Positions 26,321-34,511 of a stretch of 36,885 bases of DNA are shown here, in pieces; position 1 is the first letter of the stretch, and each line of letters starts with the position of its first letter. Location of the stretch: the IMG/VR virus record IMGVR_UViG_3300030380_002335, positions 1 to 36,885 of that record. One strand, 5' to 3'. The translations under genes and the position numbers were made by a program. The DNA is from a virus. Under the pieces are notes generated by a model, which saw nothing but the letters and a program-made list of their open reading frames with translations, made no database searches and was not told where the DNA came from.

Positions 26321-28711
26321 TTAATTAACTGTTGGAAAAGCTTGCAATGTGTTTTCATTTTCAAAATTAATAGGCCCTGTTTCGTTTTTTCTTTGGCTTA
26401 TCATTTCACTTTGCTGTGTTGCTTGTATTTTAGTTCTTTTATCTTTTCTATCTTCTATTTTCTGCTCTTTTTCTTGCATTGCTTGAACATCCATTTGCTT
26501 CAGTTGCATATCGTAATTAAATTGAGCCTGAAGCTTTTGTTGTTCTATCTGAGCAGCTATTTGCATTCTTTCAATTTCAAATTGACTTTTAGCTTTTTCA
26601 TATTGAACATTAGCTCCTGAAATAGCTTCTTGTTTTTGAACTTCAGCCATAGCGGTTTTTTCAGCTGTTTCAGCTTGTGCTTGAGCTTGTGCTTGTATAT
26701 TAGCTTGTTGATTAGCTTGATCGCGTTCTTGCTTTTTCTTGCGTTTAATCTTTAACATTTGATTTGCAAGTTTAAGATTTTTTATTTGTCTTAAATCTAT
26801 TGCGTCTTCTAAATCAATACCACTAGTTTTTAAAGCAACCTGTATGTTTTCTTCTAGTTTAGCTTCTTCTTCTTCATCTGGTTCTAGTTCTAAATAAATA
26901 CCAAAATCATGAAGATTTAAATTGTTTATTTCTTGAAGAGTTCTAACATTAAAAGTAGATATAGAATTTTCTAATGATGACTTTGTCAACGGAAATTGCA
27001 AAGCATCGGCTATTTTTAAAGATATATTTTCTGCTAATTTTAATGTTAAATACAAACTAGACTGCTTAATGTGTCTTGTAGCTACATTAGATGCATTTGC
27101 TGCTAACTTCTGTAAACCTACTAAGGTTGTTTTATCTGGTGTACTACCATCTCTAGCTTCATTTAAACCGGTTACATCGCGTATCATCTGCAAGTAATAT
27201 TGGTAAGTTTGAATTAAACTAGCTATTTTAGCATTGCCACCGCTACTTTGTAATTCTTGAATAGGAACTTTACCTTGATTAAACTCACCATCTTGTGTAT
27301 AACTTCTACCAACAATACTACCAGTTTGGAAATACATATTTAAAGCTTCAGCTGGATTATAATTAGTACCGTTACCAAGATCTACTTCAGCAAGTCCGTC
27401 CATATCTAAATAAACACCATCTGGTACCATACGAGATAATACCTGTTGTAGCTTTAAATGAGTAAGCTGTATCATATCTGCAAAACCAATACACTTACTA
27501 ACTAGTGACTCTATTCTTCCTTTGTATATTCTAGGCGCACAAATAGCATAATTCATTTCTACTTTCGTAGTATCAGCATAAGGTCTTGACATGTTTTCTG
27601 CAAGTTCCCACTTTAACATAGTATCAGTTCCTAAAACTTTTGCTCCACTATATAAAACTTCAATAGATCTAGAAACTCTTTCAAAGTTTTCATTTTCAGG
27701 TGGATTAAAATTATCATCTTTTTCAATAGCTTTTAATAAGCCTTGATCTGTTTGTTTTATTTTAAACACTTGATCATGATACGTCTTGTAGTCAAAATAT
27801 AAAACTTGAACTGTATTTTCATCATAATCACCCCATCCAGTTATATAAGATCTATTACCAGGCATTGCCTGTATTCTTTTTAGCTCTGTATCAGTTATAT
27901 GAGGAAACTCTTTTTTAAGCTCTGGTATTGTTATTGCTTTTAATTCACCTACATAATATATGTCTTCAAAATTAGGATCTTCTGTATATGAATAAACCAT
28001 GTAAGCAGGATCAACATAATCTACAGTAACACCATTTGATGTATTAAAATTAGTTTTAGCTGCAGCAATACCACAAACAGCTAAGTCCATGTTTAACCTT
28101 CTTCTTGTAAGATCATATTTGTTTTGAGCAAAAACAGATGATATAGCTTCTTCTTCTGCTATTTCTATAGACTGCTTATAGCTTAACTGCATATGTAACT
28201 CTAGTTGCTCTTTGTCTTCTGGTATTATATCTTTGTTTGGAGATTGATATAAATCTATACCTAGTTTTTGTTTTAAAGAATCTAAATATTCTTTAGCAAC
28301 CATATCTTCTTGCAATTTAGAAGCATATTGAGTTCGTTTTTTAACAGACTCTGGATCTTGAGCATATGCTTTTATATCGTAACTTTTAGAAGATATTCCA
28401 TTTACTACAATATCTACAAATTTAGATAAAATAGGTACAGGCTTCCAGTCTAAATTAAGATAAGACAAATCACCGTTTATAGATAACTCATCTTTATATT
28501 TTTGTATACTTTGCTCTCCTCTAGCATATCTACGTAACTCATGGAAGTTATTCCAATTAGTTAAATATCTATTACCATTAGTTCTACCTTGACTAAACCA
28601 CTCTTGTTCTATTGCTTGAGCAACTTGAGATCCATACTCCATACTAGATTTCTCAGCAGTGCTTACTACTTGGCTTGGAAATGGACTGTTAGTATTAGTA
28701 TATATATTCAT
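26321..28711 (-). CDS. Portal protein
   Basis: At 796 residues it has the size of the large portals of crAss-like and related podoviruses. It forms the dodecameric ring at one capsid vertex through which DNA is packed and ejected. The core (about residues 40-620) is mixed alpha/beta. A conserved-looking helix region IRDVTGLNEARDGSTPDKTT near residues 508-527 resembles the tunnel-loop helix region of such portals. The C-terminus from about 655 is a long Gln/Ala/Glu/Lys coiled coil (QAQAQAQAETAEKTAMAEVQ and onwards), likely the barrel or crown inside the capsid. The gene directly follows the large terminase with no gap and precedes the scaffold. The assignment is from order, size and the barrel-like C-terminus. 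Confidence 0.85.
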   Translation of the reverse strand: MNIYTNTNSPFPSQVVSTAEKSSMEYGSQVAQAIEQEWFSQGRTNGNRYLTNWNNFHELRRYARGEQSIQKYKDELSINGDLSYLNLDWKPVPILSKFVDIVVNGISSKSYDIKAYAQDPESVKKRTQYASKLQEDMVAKEYLDSLKQKLGIDLYQSPNKDIIPEDKEQLELHMQLSYKQSIEIAEEEAISSVFAQNKYDLTRRRLNMDLAVCGIAAAKTNFNTSNGVTVDYVDPAYMVYSYTEDPNFEDIYYVGELKAITIPELKKEFPHITDTELKRIQAMPGNRSYITGWGDYDENTVQVLYFDYKTYHDQVFKIKQTDQGLLKAIEKDDNFNPPENENFERVSRSIEVLYSGAKVLGTDTMLKWELAENMSRPYADTTKVEMNYAICAPRIYKGRIESLVSKCIGFADMIQLTHLKLQQVLSRMVPDGVYLDMDGLAEVDLGNGTNYNPAEALNMYFQTGSIVGRSYTQDGEFNQGKVPIQELQSSGGNAKIASLIQTYQYYLQMIRDVTGLNEARDGSTPDKTTLVGLQKLAANASNVATRHIKQSSLYLTLKLAENISLKIADALQFPLTKSSLENSISTFNVRTLQEINNLNLHDFGIYLELEPDEEEEAKLEENIQVALKTSGIDLEDAIDLRQIKNLKLANQMLKIKRKKKQERDQANQQANIQAQAQAQAETAEKTAMAEVQKQEAISGANVQYEKAKSQFEIERMQIAAQIEQQKLQAQFNYDMQLKQMDVQAMQEKEQKIEDRKDKRTKIQATQQSEMISQRKNETGPINFENENTLQAFPTVN

Positions 28712-30931
28712 TTAACTTATAATTTTTGAAGTAATTCCTTTATTGTTGTATTTTTTAAAACCTAAATCTACAGATTTTATTTCTCTTTTAGCTTGTGGCA
28801 TGTATCTACTTTTGTTACACGCCATGAGAGCTAAACCACTACTAATAGAGGCATCATGTTTTGTTCTGTTATTTATATTAAAAGTAGCCCAATCTTCTAG
28901 TGTTCGCTGAAAATACATATCTCCATAACCAGTTTCTTTTAAACCTACAAAGTGTTCTATATATGTTTCTATAGCTGCAGCGTGAGCTTGTTTTATATCT
29001 TCACTTGAGTTAGGTATTCCACCTATTTCTCTTTCTGTTACAGATAATTTATTTCTTTTTTTATCTGGTCTATTCATAGCAAAGCCTCTATATCCTCTAC
29101 GTTTAAAATGATATAAAAGTCTAGGCTTATTGTTTTCAACTAATATTGGCATGCCATAAAAAACACAGGCCATAAGTACGTCTTCAAAGAAAGTTTCAGC
29201 TGTTTGAGGTCTAGCTATATATTCTAAAAAGAAATGATTAGGTGGTACGTCTAGCATACTAAACTTACTTAACCCATGTAATGATCCTTTAGATCCTCTA
29301 CCGTCAACAGTTCCAGATATATCGTAAGGGTCACATCCAAATGCTCCTAAATGTTCGTTGCCAGGATAGTTTACACCATTTTTAATATATCTAACATTTT
29401 GAAGCTCAACAGGTGGCACCCAAGTTATTTTAAATCTACCGTTTTTATTAGGCATAAATATAACTCTAGTATCTTGTTTAGCATTTTCCCATTGAAAATT
29501 ACCAGTTGTTACAGCTAATTCGTTTTTAGAGTCTTCATTAAAATCTATTTGTTGATATATCTTAGTTAGATTAAATAAAGATTCTTTTGATTCATCTCTG
29601 AAAGCATGTTTTTCAGTACGAGGAAACTGTCTATAAAATTCGTTTAAACCGTCTTGATCATTTTTAAGACCTTCAACTTCATTATTCCAATACTCTATTA
29701 CACCTATTTTTATTTTATCCCCATGCGGTCCATCAATAGGTTTTTTTGGTGTGTCGAAGACAGGTATGCCATAAGAATCAATGTATCCTTCGTAGTTCCA
29801 TTCCATAGGTATGAACAAAGAATATAATCCGCTGCGAGTCTGTCCATTGCTGTTTCTTTGCGTAACATCTGAGTCATCATAAAGTTTTTTAAAGTTTCTA
29901 CCACCTTTGTCTAAAGCGTTAGAAGTTGAACCCATCATGCATTTACCTATAACTCTACTACCTAGCCTTAACGTTGTTTTCGTGACCCTCCAGTTGTTGA
30001 GGATGTTATTCGGTTTTTCCCATTTACCACTTTCGTCGTGAACGAGAAGCTTGAGTTTCTCACCGTCGTAGGAGTTGTCACCTGTATTTTTCCAATCGAT
30101 GGTTGTGTCAAGACCTTCGAGCTCCTGTTCCAAGGTTTCGTCGTTAGACGCGGTAAGTTTTCTTCTTGTGAATTTACTTGCTGGTACTCTATAGGCAAGC
30201 TCGGTTTTTGGACGGTCCATTCCGTCCTGGGTCGGTTTGAAAAAGAAGGGGTAATTAACCGATATGGGTACCACCTTATCTGTGAACATCTTCTTAGCAT
30301 CAGGACCGGACTTTGATAATATACCATACCTACTGTCGCTTGATATGGTTGCCAGGTTAACCACCTCTCCTGACGCCATAAAGGAAAACCCAGACCGTCT
30401 ATTCTTAAGGTAGCACATTCCATAGGATCGTGAATCTGCTTTGCAAGCTTCCCAGAAAATGTAGAATAATCTATTTGACTCCCTAAAGTCTGGTGCCCCA
30501 ACATCAATTTTGGACCACTGCAAGTACATGTAATGAGTACCAGTAAGGTAAGTAGCCACATCCTTATTATAGAACCAAAAGCCTTCTTCTCGTCGAGTAA
30601 ATTCTTGATCGATGTAATCATACCATTTTTCTTTGAAATCTTGAGGGTATTGTTTCCAATCAAATGTAGATTTAATTCTACTTAAAGCTTTTGGATACTC
30701 AAATTGATTCCATTTGTTATTTTGAAATTTATGTATTTTCTCTTTTTCCGGTAAGGCTATTTTTAGGTTTTGTATTTCATATACTTCACCTATTTTACCA
30801 GTTTTACTTATAACAACAATATCGTGATCATCATTATATCCATACTCCCATTTTTTATACCTATTCATTCTTTTTAGAACTTTAGGTTTAATATGGTCTT
30901 TTAATACTTTATATAAAAACTGTTGATACAT
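28712..30931 (-). CDS. terL: Terminase large subunit
   Basis: This 739-residue motor packs DNA into the prohead using ATP and cuts the concatemer. The ATPase domain shows LKNRRSGFSFMASGEV (R178-S183), an atypical Walker A without the Lys of GKT/S, as in several phage terminases, and LLVHDESGKW with D299-E300 as Walker B and catalytic Glu. The RNase-H-like nuclease shows GAFGCDPYD (D534), PILVENNK (E599) and KHDASISS (D693), the three expected acidic metal ligands. The start overlaps the previous gene as TAATG. Between about 29700 and 30600 the gene is clearly richer in GC and uses different synonymous codons from the rest of the genome, covering the ATPase centre; see the separate entry. Reading frame and motifs are intact. 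Confidence 0.92.
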   Translation of the reverse strand: MYQQFLYKVLKDHIKPKVLKRMNRYKKWEYGYNDDHDIVVISKTGKIGEVYEIQNLKIALPEKEKIHKFQNNKWNQFEYPKALSRIKSTFDWKQYPQDFKEKWYDYIDQEFTRREEGFWFYNKDVATYLTGTHYMYLQWSKIDVGAPDFRESNRLFYIFWEACKADSRSYGMCYLKNRRSGFSFMASGEVVNLATISSDSRYGILSKSGPDAKKMFTDKVVPISVNYPFFFKPTQDGMDRPKTELAYRVPASKFTRRKLTASNDETLEQELEGLDTTIDWKNTGDNSYDGEKLKLLVHDESGKWEKPNNILNNWRVTKTTLRLGSRVIGKCMMGSTSNALDKGGRNFKKLYDDSDVTQRNSNGQTRSGLYSLFIPMEWNYEGYIDSYGIPVFDTPKKPIDGPHGDKIKIGVIEYWNNEVEGLKNDQDGLNEFYRQFPRTEKHAFRDESKESLFNLTKIYQQIDFNEDSKNELAVTTGNFQWENAKQDTRVIFMPNKNGRFKITWVPPVELQNVRYIKNGVNYPGNEHLGAFGCDPYDISGTVDGRGSKGSLHGLSKFSMLDVPPNHFFLEYIARPQTAETFFEDVLMACVFYGMPILVENNKPRLLYHFKRRGYRGFAMNRPDKKRNKLSVTEREIGGIPNSSEDIKQAHAAAIETYIEHFVGLKETGYGDMYFQRTLEDWATFNINNRTKHDASISSGLALMACNKSRYMPQAKREIKSVDLGFKKYNNKGITSKIIS
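29700..30600. other. GC-rich, codon-shifted patch inside terL
   Basis: Within the AT-rich terL gene, lines around 30001-30540 hold roughly 45-53% G+C by hand count, against about 30-35% in flanking genes. Codons ending in C or G (CTC, AAG, GTC, ACC, GAC) replace the usual A/T-ending ones. Stop codons are so depleted that two other frames also read open (for example 29968-30663 on the same strand). The protein motifs continue without interruption, so this is a compositional change and not another gene. Confidence 0.7.
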
Positions 30932-31206
30932 TATTTAGATCTTCCTTCAGCAAAACCTTTAAATTGAAGCTTTTTACTAGAATCTTTAGGTTTTTCGTTT
31001 AACATATCTTCTTCTTCTTGAACTCTGTTTAGTATCTCAAAAGCATCAAATATAGCTAGTTTTTTTGTTGCTGCAGCATTTTTTAATCTGTCAGCTGCTA
31101 AATCATCGTCTGATTCAACTATAGGTTCTTTAGCTACCTTTATTAATTCTTCAACAGCTATTCGCCCAGCCTGGATTATATTCTTCTTCGTTTCCTTCGT
31201 GCTCAT
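30931..31206 (-). CDS. Small helical protein before terL (small-terminase candidate)
   Basis: This 91-residue protein (MSTKETKKNIIQAGRIAVEE...) is predicted helical throughout. It has an amphipathic segment (RIAVEELIKVAKEP), an acidic turn (VESDDDL), a helix ADRLKNAAATKKLAIFDAFE and a basic tail (KGFAEGRSK). The immediate upstream position, with a TAATG junction into terL, is the usual place of the small terminase subunit. It is shorter than most TerS proteins and I see no clear helix-turn-helix, so this is a positional suggestion. Its first 56 bases overlap the end of the GroES-like gene in another frame. Internal ATGs would remove most of the protein, so I keep this start. Confidence 0.72.
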   Translation of the reverse strand: MSTKETKKNIIQAGRIAVEELIKVAKEPIVESDDDLAADRLKNAAATKKLAIFDAFEILNRVQEEEDMLNEKPKDSSKKLQFKGFAEGRSK

Positions 31207-31756
31207 ATTTAATTACAATATCATTAGATTTAATACAATATAAACGCTGTTTTTCAATTAAAAATTCCCATTCTCTATTTGGAGTAAAACCAACCACGTC
31301 TCCTGGGTTTATTTCAAGCGCTTTTAAGGACCTATTGCCGTATTTTAATATACCAACAAGCCTTTTTTCTTTATCAGCCGTTATATCTTGTGTATCTTTT
31401 ATAGGAGCTACAAAACACCTATCATTAAACGAGTGATAACCTTTTTTATTTTTATATAAATATATTTGATCAACTGCACAGAAATAATAATTATCTTTAA
31501 ACCAAGACCTGCTTTTTTTCTTTTCTCCTCTTATATCATAAAATGTTCTAAAAACATTTTGATGTATAACTATTAAATCACCTTTATTTATGGGTGTTTG
31601 AAAAGCGGCAGGTGTTTCTATTACTTTAGCAATTCTATTTACAAACTTCCAATTTTCAATTTTAGTGTTTACAATTAGATCTTTGTCTTCAACTTTTATT
31701 GTGTTATTGTACTCTTCACCGAAAGGTTCTACAATAAAATCATATAAACTCTTCAT
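31151..31756 (-). CDS. GroES-like co-chaperonin candidate
   Basis: This 201-residue protein reads like two GroES-type beta barrels. The first (about residues 28-72) contains WKFVNRIAKVIETP and INKGDLIVIHQN, comparable to the GroES strands that carry K-x-GD-x-V. The second (about 132-186) contains ILKYGNRSL, INPGDVVGFTPNREWEFLI and RLYCIKSNDIVIKYE, closely resembling the GroES C-terminal pattern where a Tyr/Leu strand and an ND-I-V strand close the barrel. Phage co-chaperonins such as T4 gp31 adapt host GroEL for capsid-protein folding; a gene next to terL and upstream of the capsid gene would suit that. It is twice the usual GroES length and lacks an obvious mobile loop, so a GroES-derived structural protein is also possible. 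Confidence 0.55.
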   Translation of the reverse strand: MKSLYDFIVEPFGEEYNNTIKVEDKDLIVNTKIENWKFVNRIAKVIETPAAFQTPINKGDLIVIHQNVFRTFYDIRGEKKKSRSWFKDNYYFCAVDQIYLYKNKKGYHSFNDRCFVAPIKDTQDITADKEKRLVGILKYGNRSLKALEINPGDVVGFTPNREWEFLIEKQRLYCIKSNDIVIKYEHEGNEEEYNPGWANSC

Positions 31757-31983
31757 TAGTATTCTAAATCATACTCAACTGATATAGCCATATTAGAATT
31801 AAATTTTTTCCAAGGCAATATCTCGTTGTTTTTCTTTATGTGAATATTATAAGAGTTGTCAGATTCGTTTAAAAGAATATGTGATATTTCATGACCACCA
31901 TAAACTTGTTGTCCTACAGAATAATGCATAGCATCGTTTTTATAGTCAGAACCAATACTAATTTTTCTAATATTATTCTGCAT
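31756..31983 (-). CDS. Conserved small pre-terminase protein, unknown function
   Basis: This 75-residue protein (MQNNIRKISIGSDYKNDAMH...) looks like a small all-beta domain with strands near IRKISIG, YSVGQQVYGGHEISHILL, NIHIKKN and ISVEYDL. The pattern IRKISIG...AMHY..GQxVYG is one I recall from genes just before terL in uncultured marine phages, with no known function. Its stop overlaps the next start as TAATG, and its own start overlaps the preceding coiled-coil gene by 11 bases. No catalytic residues stand out. Confidence 0.72.
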   Translation of the reverse strand: MQNNIRKISIGSDYKNDAMHYSVGQQVYGGHEISHILLNESDNSYNIHIKKNNEILPWKKFNSNMAISVEYDLEY

Positions 31984-32209
31984 CTTTTTTTATTTCTGTA
32001 TAACTACCGTCTTTTAGATCAATATTTATTGCACCATATTGATTTTCTAAATCTGATTTAGTTTTTTCTATTTCTTTGCTAAGAACTTCAACTTGACTAG
32101 CTACCTCTTGTTTTTGTATTTCTAATATACCTATTTTTGTTAAAAAATTTGAAAGTTTGTTTTGTTGATCCTTAACTTCTTTAAGTTGTTCTTCAGTAAT
32201 TTTTTTCAT
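31973..32209 (-). CDS. Small coiled-coil protein
   Basis: This 78-residue protein is mostly a single coiled coil. Heptad-like Leu/Ile/Val spacing runs through EEQLKEVKDQQNKLSNFLTK and VASQVEVLSKEIEKTKSDLE, separated by GILEIQKQE. It ends in a short beta-like tail (YGAINIDLKDGSYTEI). This prefoldin-like shape is seen in small assembly or terminase-associated proteins of marine phages. A role as small terminase or scaffold helper is conceivable but unproven. It overlaps the next gene by 11 bases. The leader is TTAAATTAAATTAAATG, the same A/T repeat that precedes the cupin gene. Confidence 0.72.
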   Translation of the reverse strand: MKKITEEQLKEVKDQQNKLSNFLTKIGILEIQKQEVASQVEVLSKEIEKTKSDLENQYGAINIDLKDGSYTEIKKDAE

Positions 32210-32242
32210 TTAATTTAATTTAATTGTTTTATAACTCTATAG

Positions 32243-33355
32243 TCACACTTGTTTTAAAGCTTTTACTTCTTGCTTTAATTCTTTTACCATTTTATAAAGT
32301 TCTTGAACAGCTGATATATTTAGCATTGATAAAGCATCATAGTCTACTGTTTGATAGTCATTAACTTCTTTACCATACACAACTACTTTATCGTTTTTGA
32401 TTGAATCAACAGTTACGCTGTTTTCGTTTACATCAAGAACTTCTACTATTTCGTGTTGGTTATTTGGATATATAAGTTTTATTTTATCTCCAACAACACA
32501 GTCAATATTTAAATCTATTATACCGTTTTTTATTTCTCCTTGTTTAAGAATACTAGGAATAACATCAGTTCCTTGTTTTACAGCTATAGGGTAATGCTTT
32601 TTAACTTGCTGAGCTATTACTTTCTTTTCTTTATCACCTTTTATTGGATCAATATATTTATAGTCAGATATTTCTATTTTAGCTAGCACTTCTAAGTCTT
32701 TTTTAGAATCACTTACTTTTATATCTTTTTTAATTCTTTCATCAGAGAAGATATGAATACCAGAGCCCATAAATCTACCAGCAGCATGCACGCTTATAGC
32801 AAACAAACCTGTTCCTGCAAAATTTAAAAAAGGTCCTCCAGAACCAGTGAATAAAAAATAATCAAACGGTGAGCCATCGTAATCAACAAACGAATCTATT
32901 TCAATAGCTCCTTTAGTGTTAGCAGCTCCACCTAAACCAATACCTATAGTTGGTCCACTAGAACTTGAGCCACCAGTTAAATTAAAAGTAAATTCATTTG
33001 AGCTGTTTACTGTGTTTGCGCCGTTTCCGAACGGTATTTGTCCGCTACTAACAGAACCTGTTATAATATTAGCTGGAACAGTAGGAATAGTTGGAAAAGT
33101 CTGTAAAGCACCAGTTCCGTCTATATAGTCTGTTACAGCTCCTGCGCCGGTTACAGTAAGAGTTCCTGCGCTTGTTATTGGAGAGTTTGCTACACTAAAT
33201 GCAGCTGGCATTGCTAGCCCTACGCTAGTAACACCTCCTGAATTTAAATCTGAAGGACTAATTCTTACGTTATTTCCGCCAGCATAACCTACTATGAAAT
33301 CTACTGCTGCAGGGTTTGATTCAGCTGTAAATTGTGAAAATTTAATATCTGCCAT
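32243..33355 (-). CDS. Tail fibre/spike with S74 intramolecular chaperone
   Basis: This 370-residue receptor-binding-type protein has an N-terminal part (MADIKFSQFTAESNP..., about residues 1-60) likely to attach to the tail. A Gly/Ser/Thr-rich beta-helical shaft runs to about residue 200. The C-terminal peptidase S74 chaperone starts at SDERIKKDI: S204 and K209 form the expected Ser-Lys dyad that cuts the chaperone off after trimer folding. An SH3-like insertion (CVVGDKIKLIYPNN...) lies inside it, and the end is VDYDALSMLNISAVQELYKM followed by a trimeric coiled coil. The mature fibre would be only about 200 residues, which is short. It precedes the terminase cluster rather than the tail genes. 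Confidence 0.88.
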   Translation of the reverse strand: MADIKFSQFTAESNPAAVDFIVGYAGGNNVRISPSDLNSGGVTSVGLAMPAAFSVANSPITSAGTLTVTGAGAVTDYIDGTGALQTFPTIPTVPANIITGSVSSGQIPFGNGANTVNSSNEFTFNLTGGSSSSGPTIGIGLGGAANTKGAIEIDSFVDYDGSPFDYFLFTGSGGPFLNFAGTGLFAISVHAAGRFMGSGIHIFSDERIKKDIKVSDSKKDLEVLAKIEISDYKYIDPIKGDKEKKVIAQQVKKHYPIAVKQGTDVIPSILKQGEIKNGIIDLNIDCVVGDKIKLIYPNNQHEIVEVLDVNENSVTVDSIKNDKVVVYGKEVNDYQTVDYDALSMLNISAVQELYKMVKELKQEVKALKQV

Positions 33356-33366
33356 TTTTATTTATT

Positions 33367-33519
33367 TTATTCTCTGACCATAAGGTCTAAATTGTTTTCT
33401 GTTAACATTCTATCAGTTCCGTTTTCTAGTATAATAAAATTAGTTATAGGCGCTGACCCTGCTCCTGGAGCGTTTGGTATCGCTAATATAGCGTTTGCGT
33501 TTCCTAATATAGTTGGCAT
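33367..33519 (-). CDS. Tiny protein with tandem ENG-type motif (50 aa)
   Basis: A frame runs from ATG 33519-33517 to TAA 33369-33367. It starts MPTILGNANAILAIPNAPGA and ends with FIILENG, RMLTENN and LMVRE, a tandem L-x2-ENG-type repeat that I recall from short phage tail or tape proteins (repeats like LLxENGDxLLxENG). It fills the gap between the spike-base-like gene and the fibre gene, starting two bases after the previous stop. A small structural or fibre-accessory role is possible; nothing more can be said. Confidence 0.65.
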   Translation of the reverse strand: MPTILGNANAILAIPNAPGAGSAPITNFIILENGTDRMLTENNLDLMVRE

Positions 33520-33520
33520 G

Positions 33521-34042
33521 TTATTCTAATGCTAAAATGTCCGAAGCAGTAGTGTCTGTATTAAACACTCTTATTACTTGCAAGGGAACATATGAATTAT
33601 TACCTACATTTTTTAGTATCACAGGATCTTCACTTGAAGCTGGTATTACTTTTATATTACCACCTGTTCCTACAAATAAACTAAAACCTTCGTTTCCTTG
33701 TTTATTATTTATTACGCCTCCATTACCTCTATATATATCATAAGCAGCGCCACCTCCTGTTAATCCAGGTGCTGATAAAGTAAGTTTAATATTACTATCA
33801 ACTGATTCTACTTGAGCTATAGTACCTGTGCTTGGTTCATATACTACATCACCTGCAGCTACTTTATTAGAATACCCTGTTCCAGCTGGATTTGTTTGTC
33901 CATCTACAAATGTTGCACCCGCGTCATCTAATGTTGTTCCAGCGCCTGTATTAGTTCCACTTATATAACTTCCAGGCTCAGGAATATTTATAGCATCGTT
34001 AGGAATAACGTCTACTGCTTTTGTTGGTTGATTACTTGCCAT
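33521..34042 (-). CDS. Spike-base/decoration-like structural protein
   Basis: This 173-residue beta-rich protein has two parts. The first, about residues 24-112, is a Gly/Thr-rich module with VAAGDVVYEPSTGTIAQVES and LTLSAPGLTGGGAAYDIYRG. The second, about 120-173, reads GFSLFVGTGGNIKVIPASSE, then VGNNSYVPLQVIRVFNTDTT and ends SDILALE. The second part matches the pattern VGTxGxLxVxxxxG...PlxVxrVxatgTtAxxIxAl, known to me from phage spike-base and decoration proteins. It lies directly before the tiny ENG protein and the tail fibre, so attachment of the fibre or spike is a reasonable inference. Head decoration cannot be excluded. Confidence 0.65.
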   Translation of the reverse strand: MASNQPTKAVDVIPNDAINIPEPGSYISGTNTGAGTTLDDAGATFVDGQTNPAGTGYSNKVAAGDVVYEPSTGTIAQVESVDSNIKLTLSAPGLTGGGAAYDIYRGNGGVINNKQGNEGFSLFVGTGGNIKVIPASSEDPVILKNVGNNSYVPLQVIRVFNTDTTASDILALE

Positions 34043-34049
34043 TATTTTA

Positions 34050-34511
34050 TTATTTGTTTGTTTTAAATAAGTTTGTTGCTTTTTCTGTTGTGCGTCCGCC
34101 GAAATAGGCTAAGACCACGGACATCATTACTTTCTCAAAAGTATCATTCCATAACTCGTTTATATGAAAATTTAAACTTGGAATACTATCTAATATACCA
34201 GCTAAAGAAAATATACATATACACCATACTAATACCATTGGGCGTACATTTTTAGACAGCCATGAGTCAGATAAACTGTCAGATTGCCAACGATTTGTTA
34301 TAGCCTCTATTTCTTTATTTTGTTGTTCGTATATTAATTGTTGTAATTTTATTTTGTGCTCAGTAGATATATCTGATTTAGTTATTTCTTCTATAGCTTC
34401 TCTTGGTGATATAACGCCTTCTAAAACTTTACCAAGATTTGGATTTATAACTGTTGCGGCGCCTAGTAATATCTTACCTATTGTAGTATCTTTGAATTTT
34501 TTTTTAGGCAT
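34050..34511 (-). CDS. GTA-type holin-like membrane protein
   Basis: This 153-residue protein starts MPKKKFKDTTIGKILLGAAT, has an amphipathic, charged helical middle (about residues 35-80), then SKNVRPMVLVWCICIFSLAG (TM about 91-111) and a second hydrophobic helix near 124-139 (FEKVMMSVVLAYFGGRTTEK). The lysine-rich DTxIGKxLLG start, the RPM before the first TM and the YFGGRTxEKA end match the GTA_holin_3TM pattern from memory. The N-terminal LLGAATVI segment may be the third hydrophobic piece. It would form membrane lesions releasing the endolysin, yet it lies 33 kb from the M15 peptidase in this window. The neighbouring small zincin may be its partner instead. Confidence 0.62.
   Translation of the reverse strand: MPKKKFKDTTIGKILLGAATVINPNLGKVLEGVISPREAIEEITKSDISTEHKIKLQQLIYEQQNKEIEAITNRWQSDSLSDSWLSKNVRPMVLVWCICIFSLAGILDSIPSLNFHINELWNDTFEKVMMSVVLAYFGGRTTEKATNLFKTNK

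Noticed and set aside
29968-30663. A 231-codon open frame overlapping terL on the same strand
   Set aside because: It lies entirely inside terL in another frame. It has no recognisable domain, and its openness is explained by the GC-rich, stop-poor patch. terL motifs run through the same bases.
32230-32252. T7-promoter-like string GACTATAG on the minus strand near the end of the fibre gene
   Set aside because: Only the short ACTATAG core matches. It partly lies in the fibre stop region, and no single-subunit RNA polymerase gene or second copy is seen in the window.
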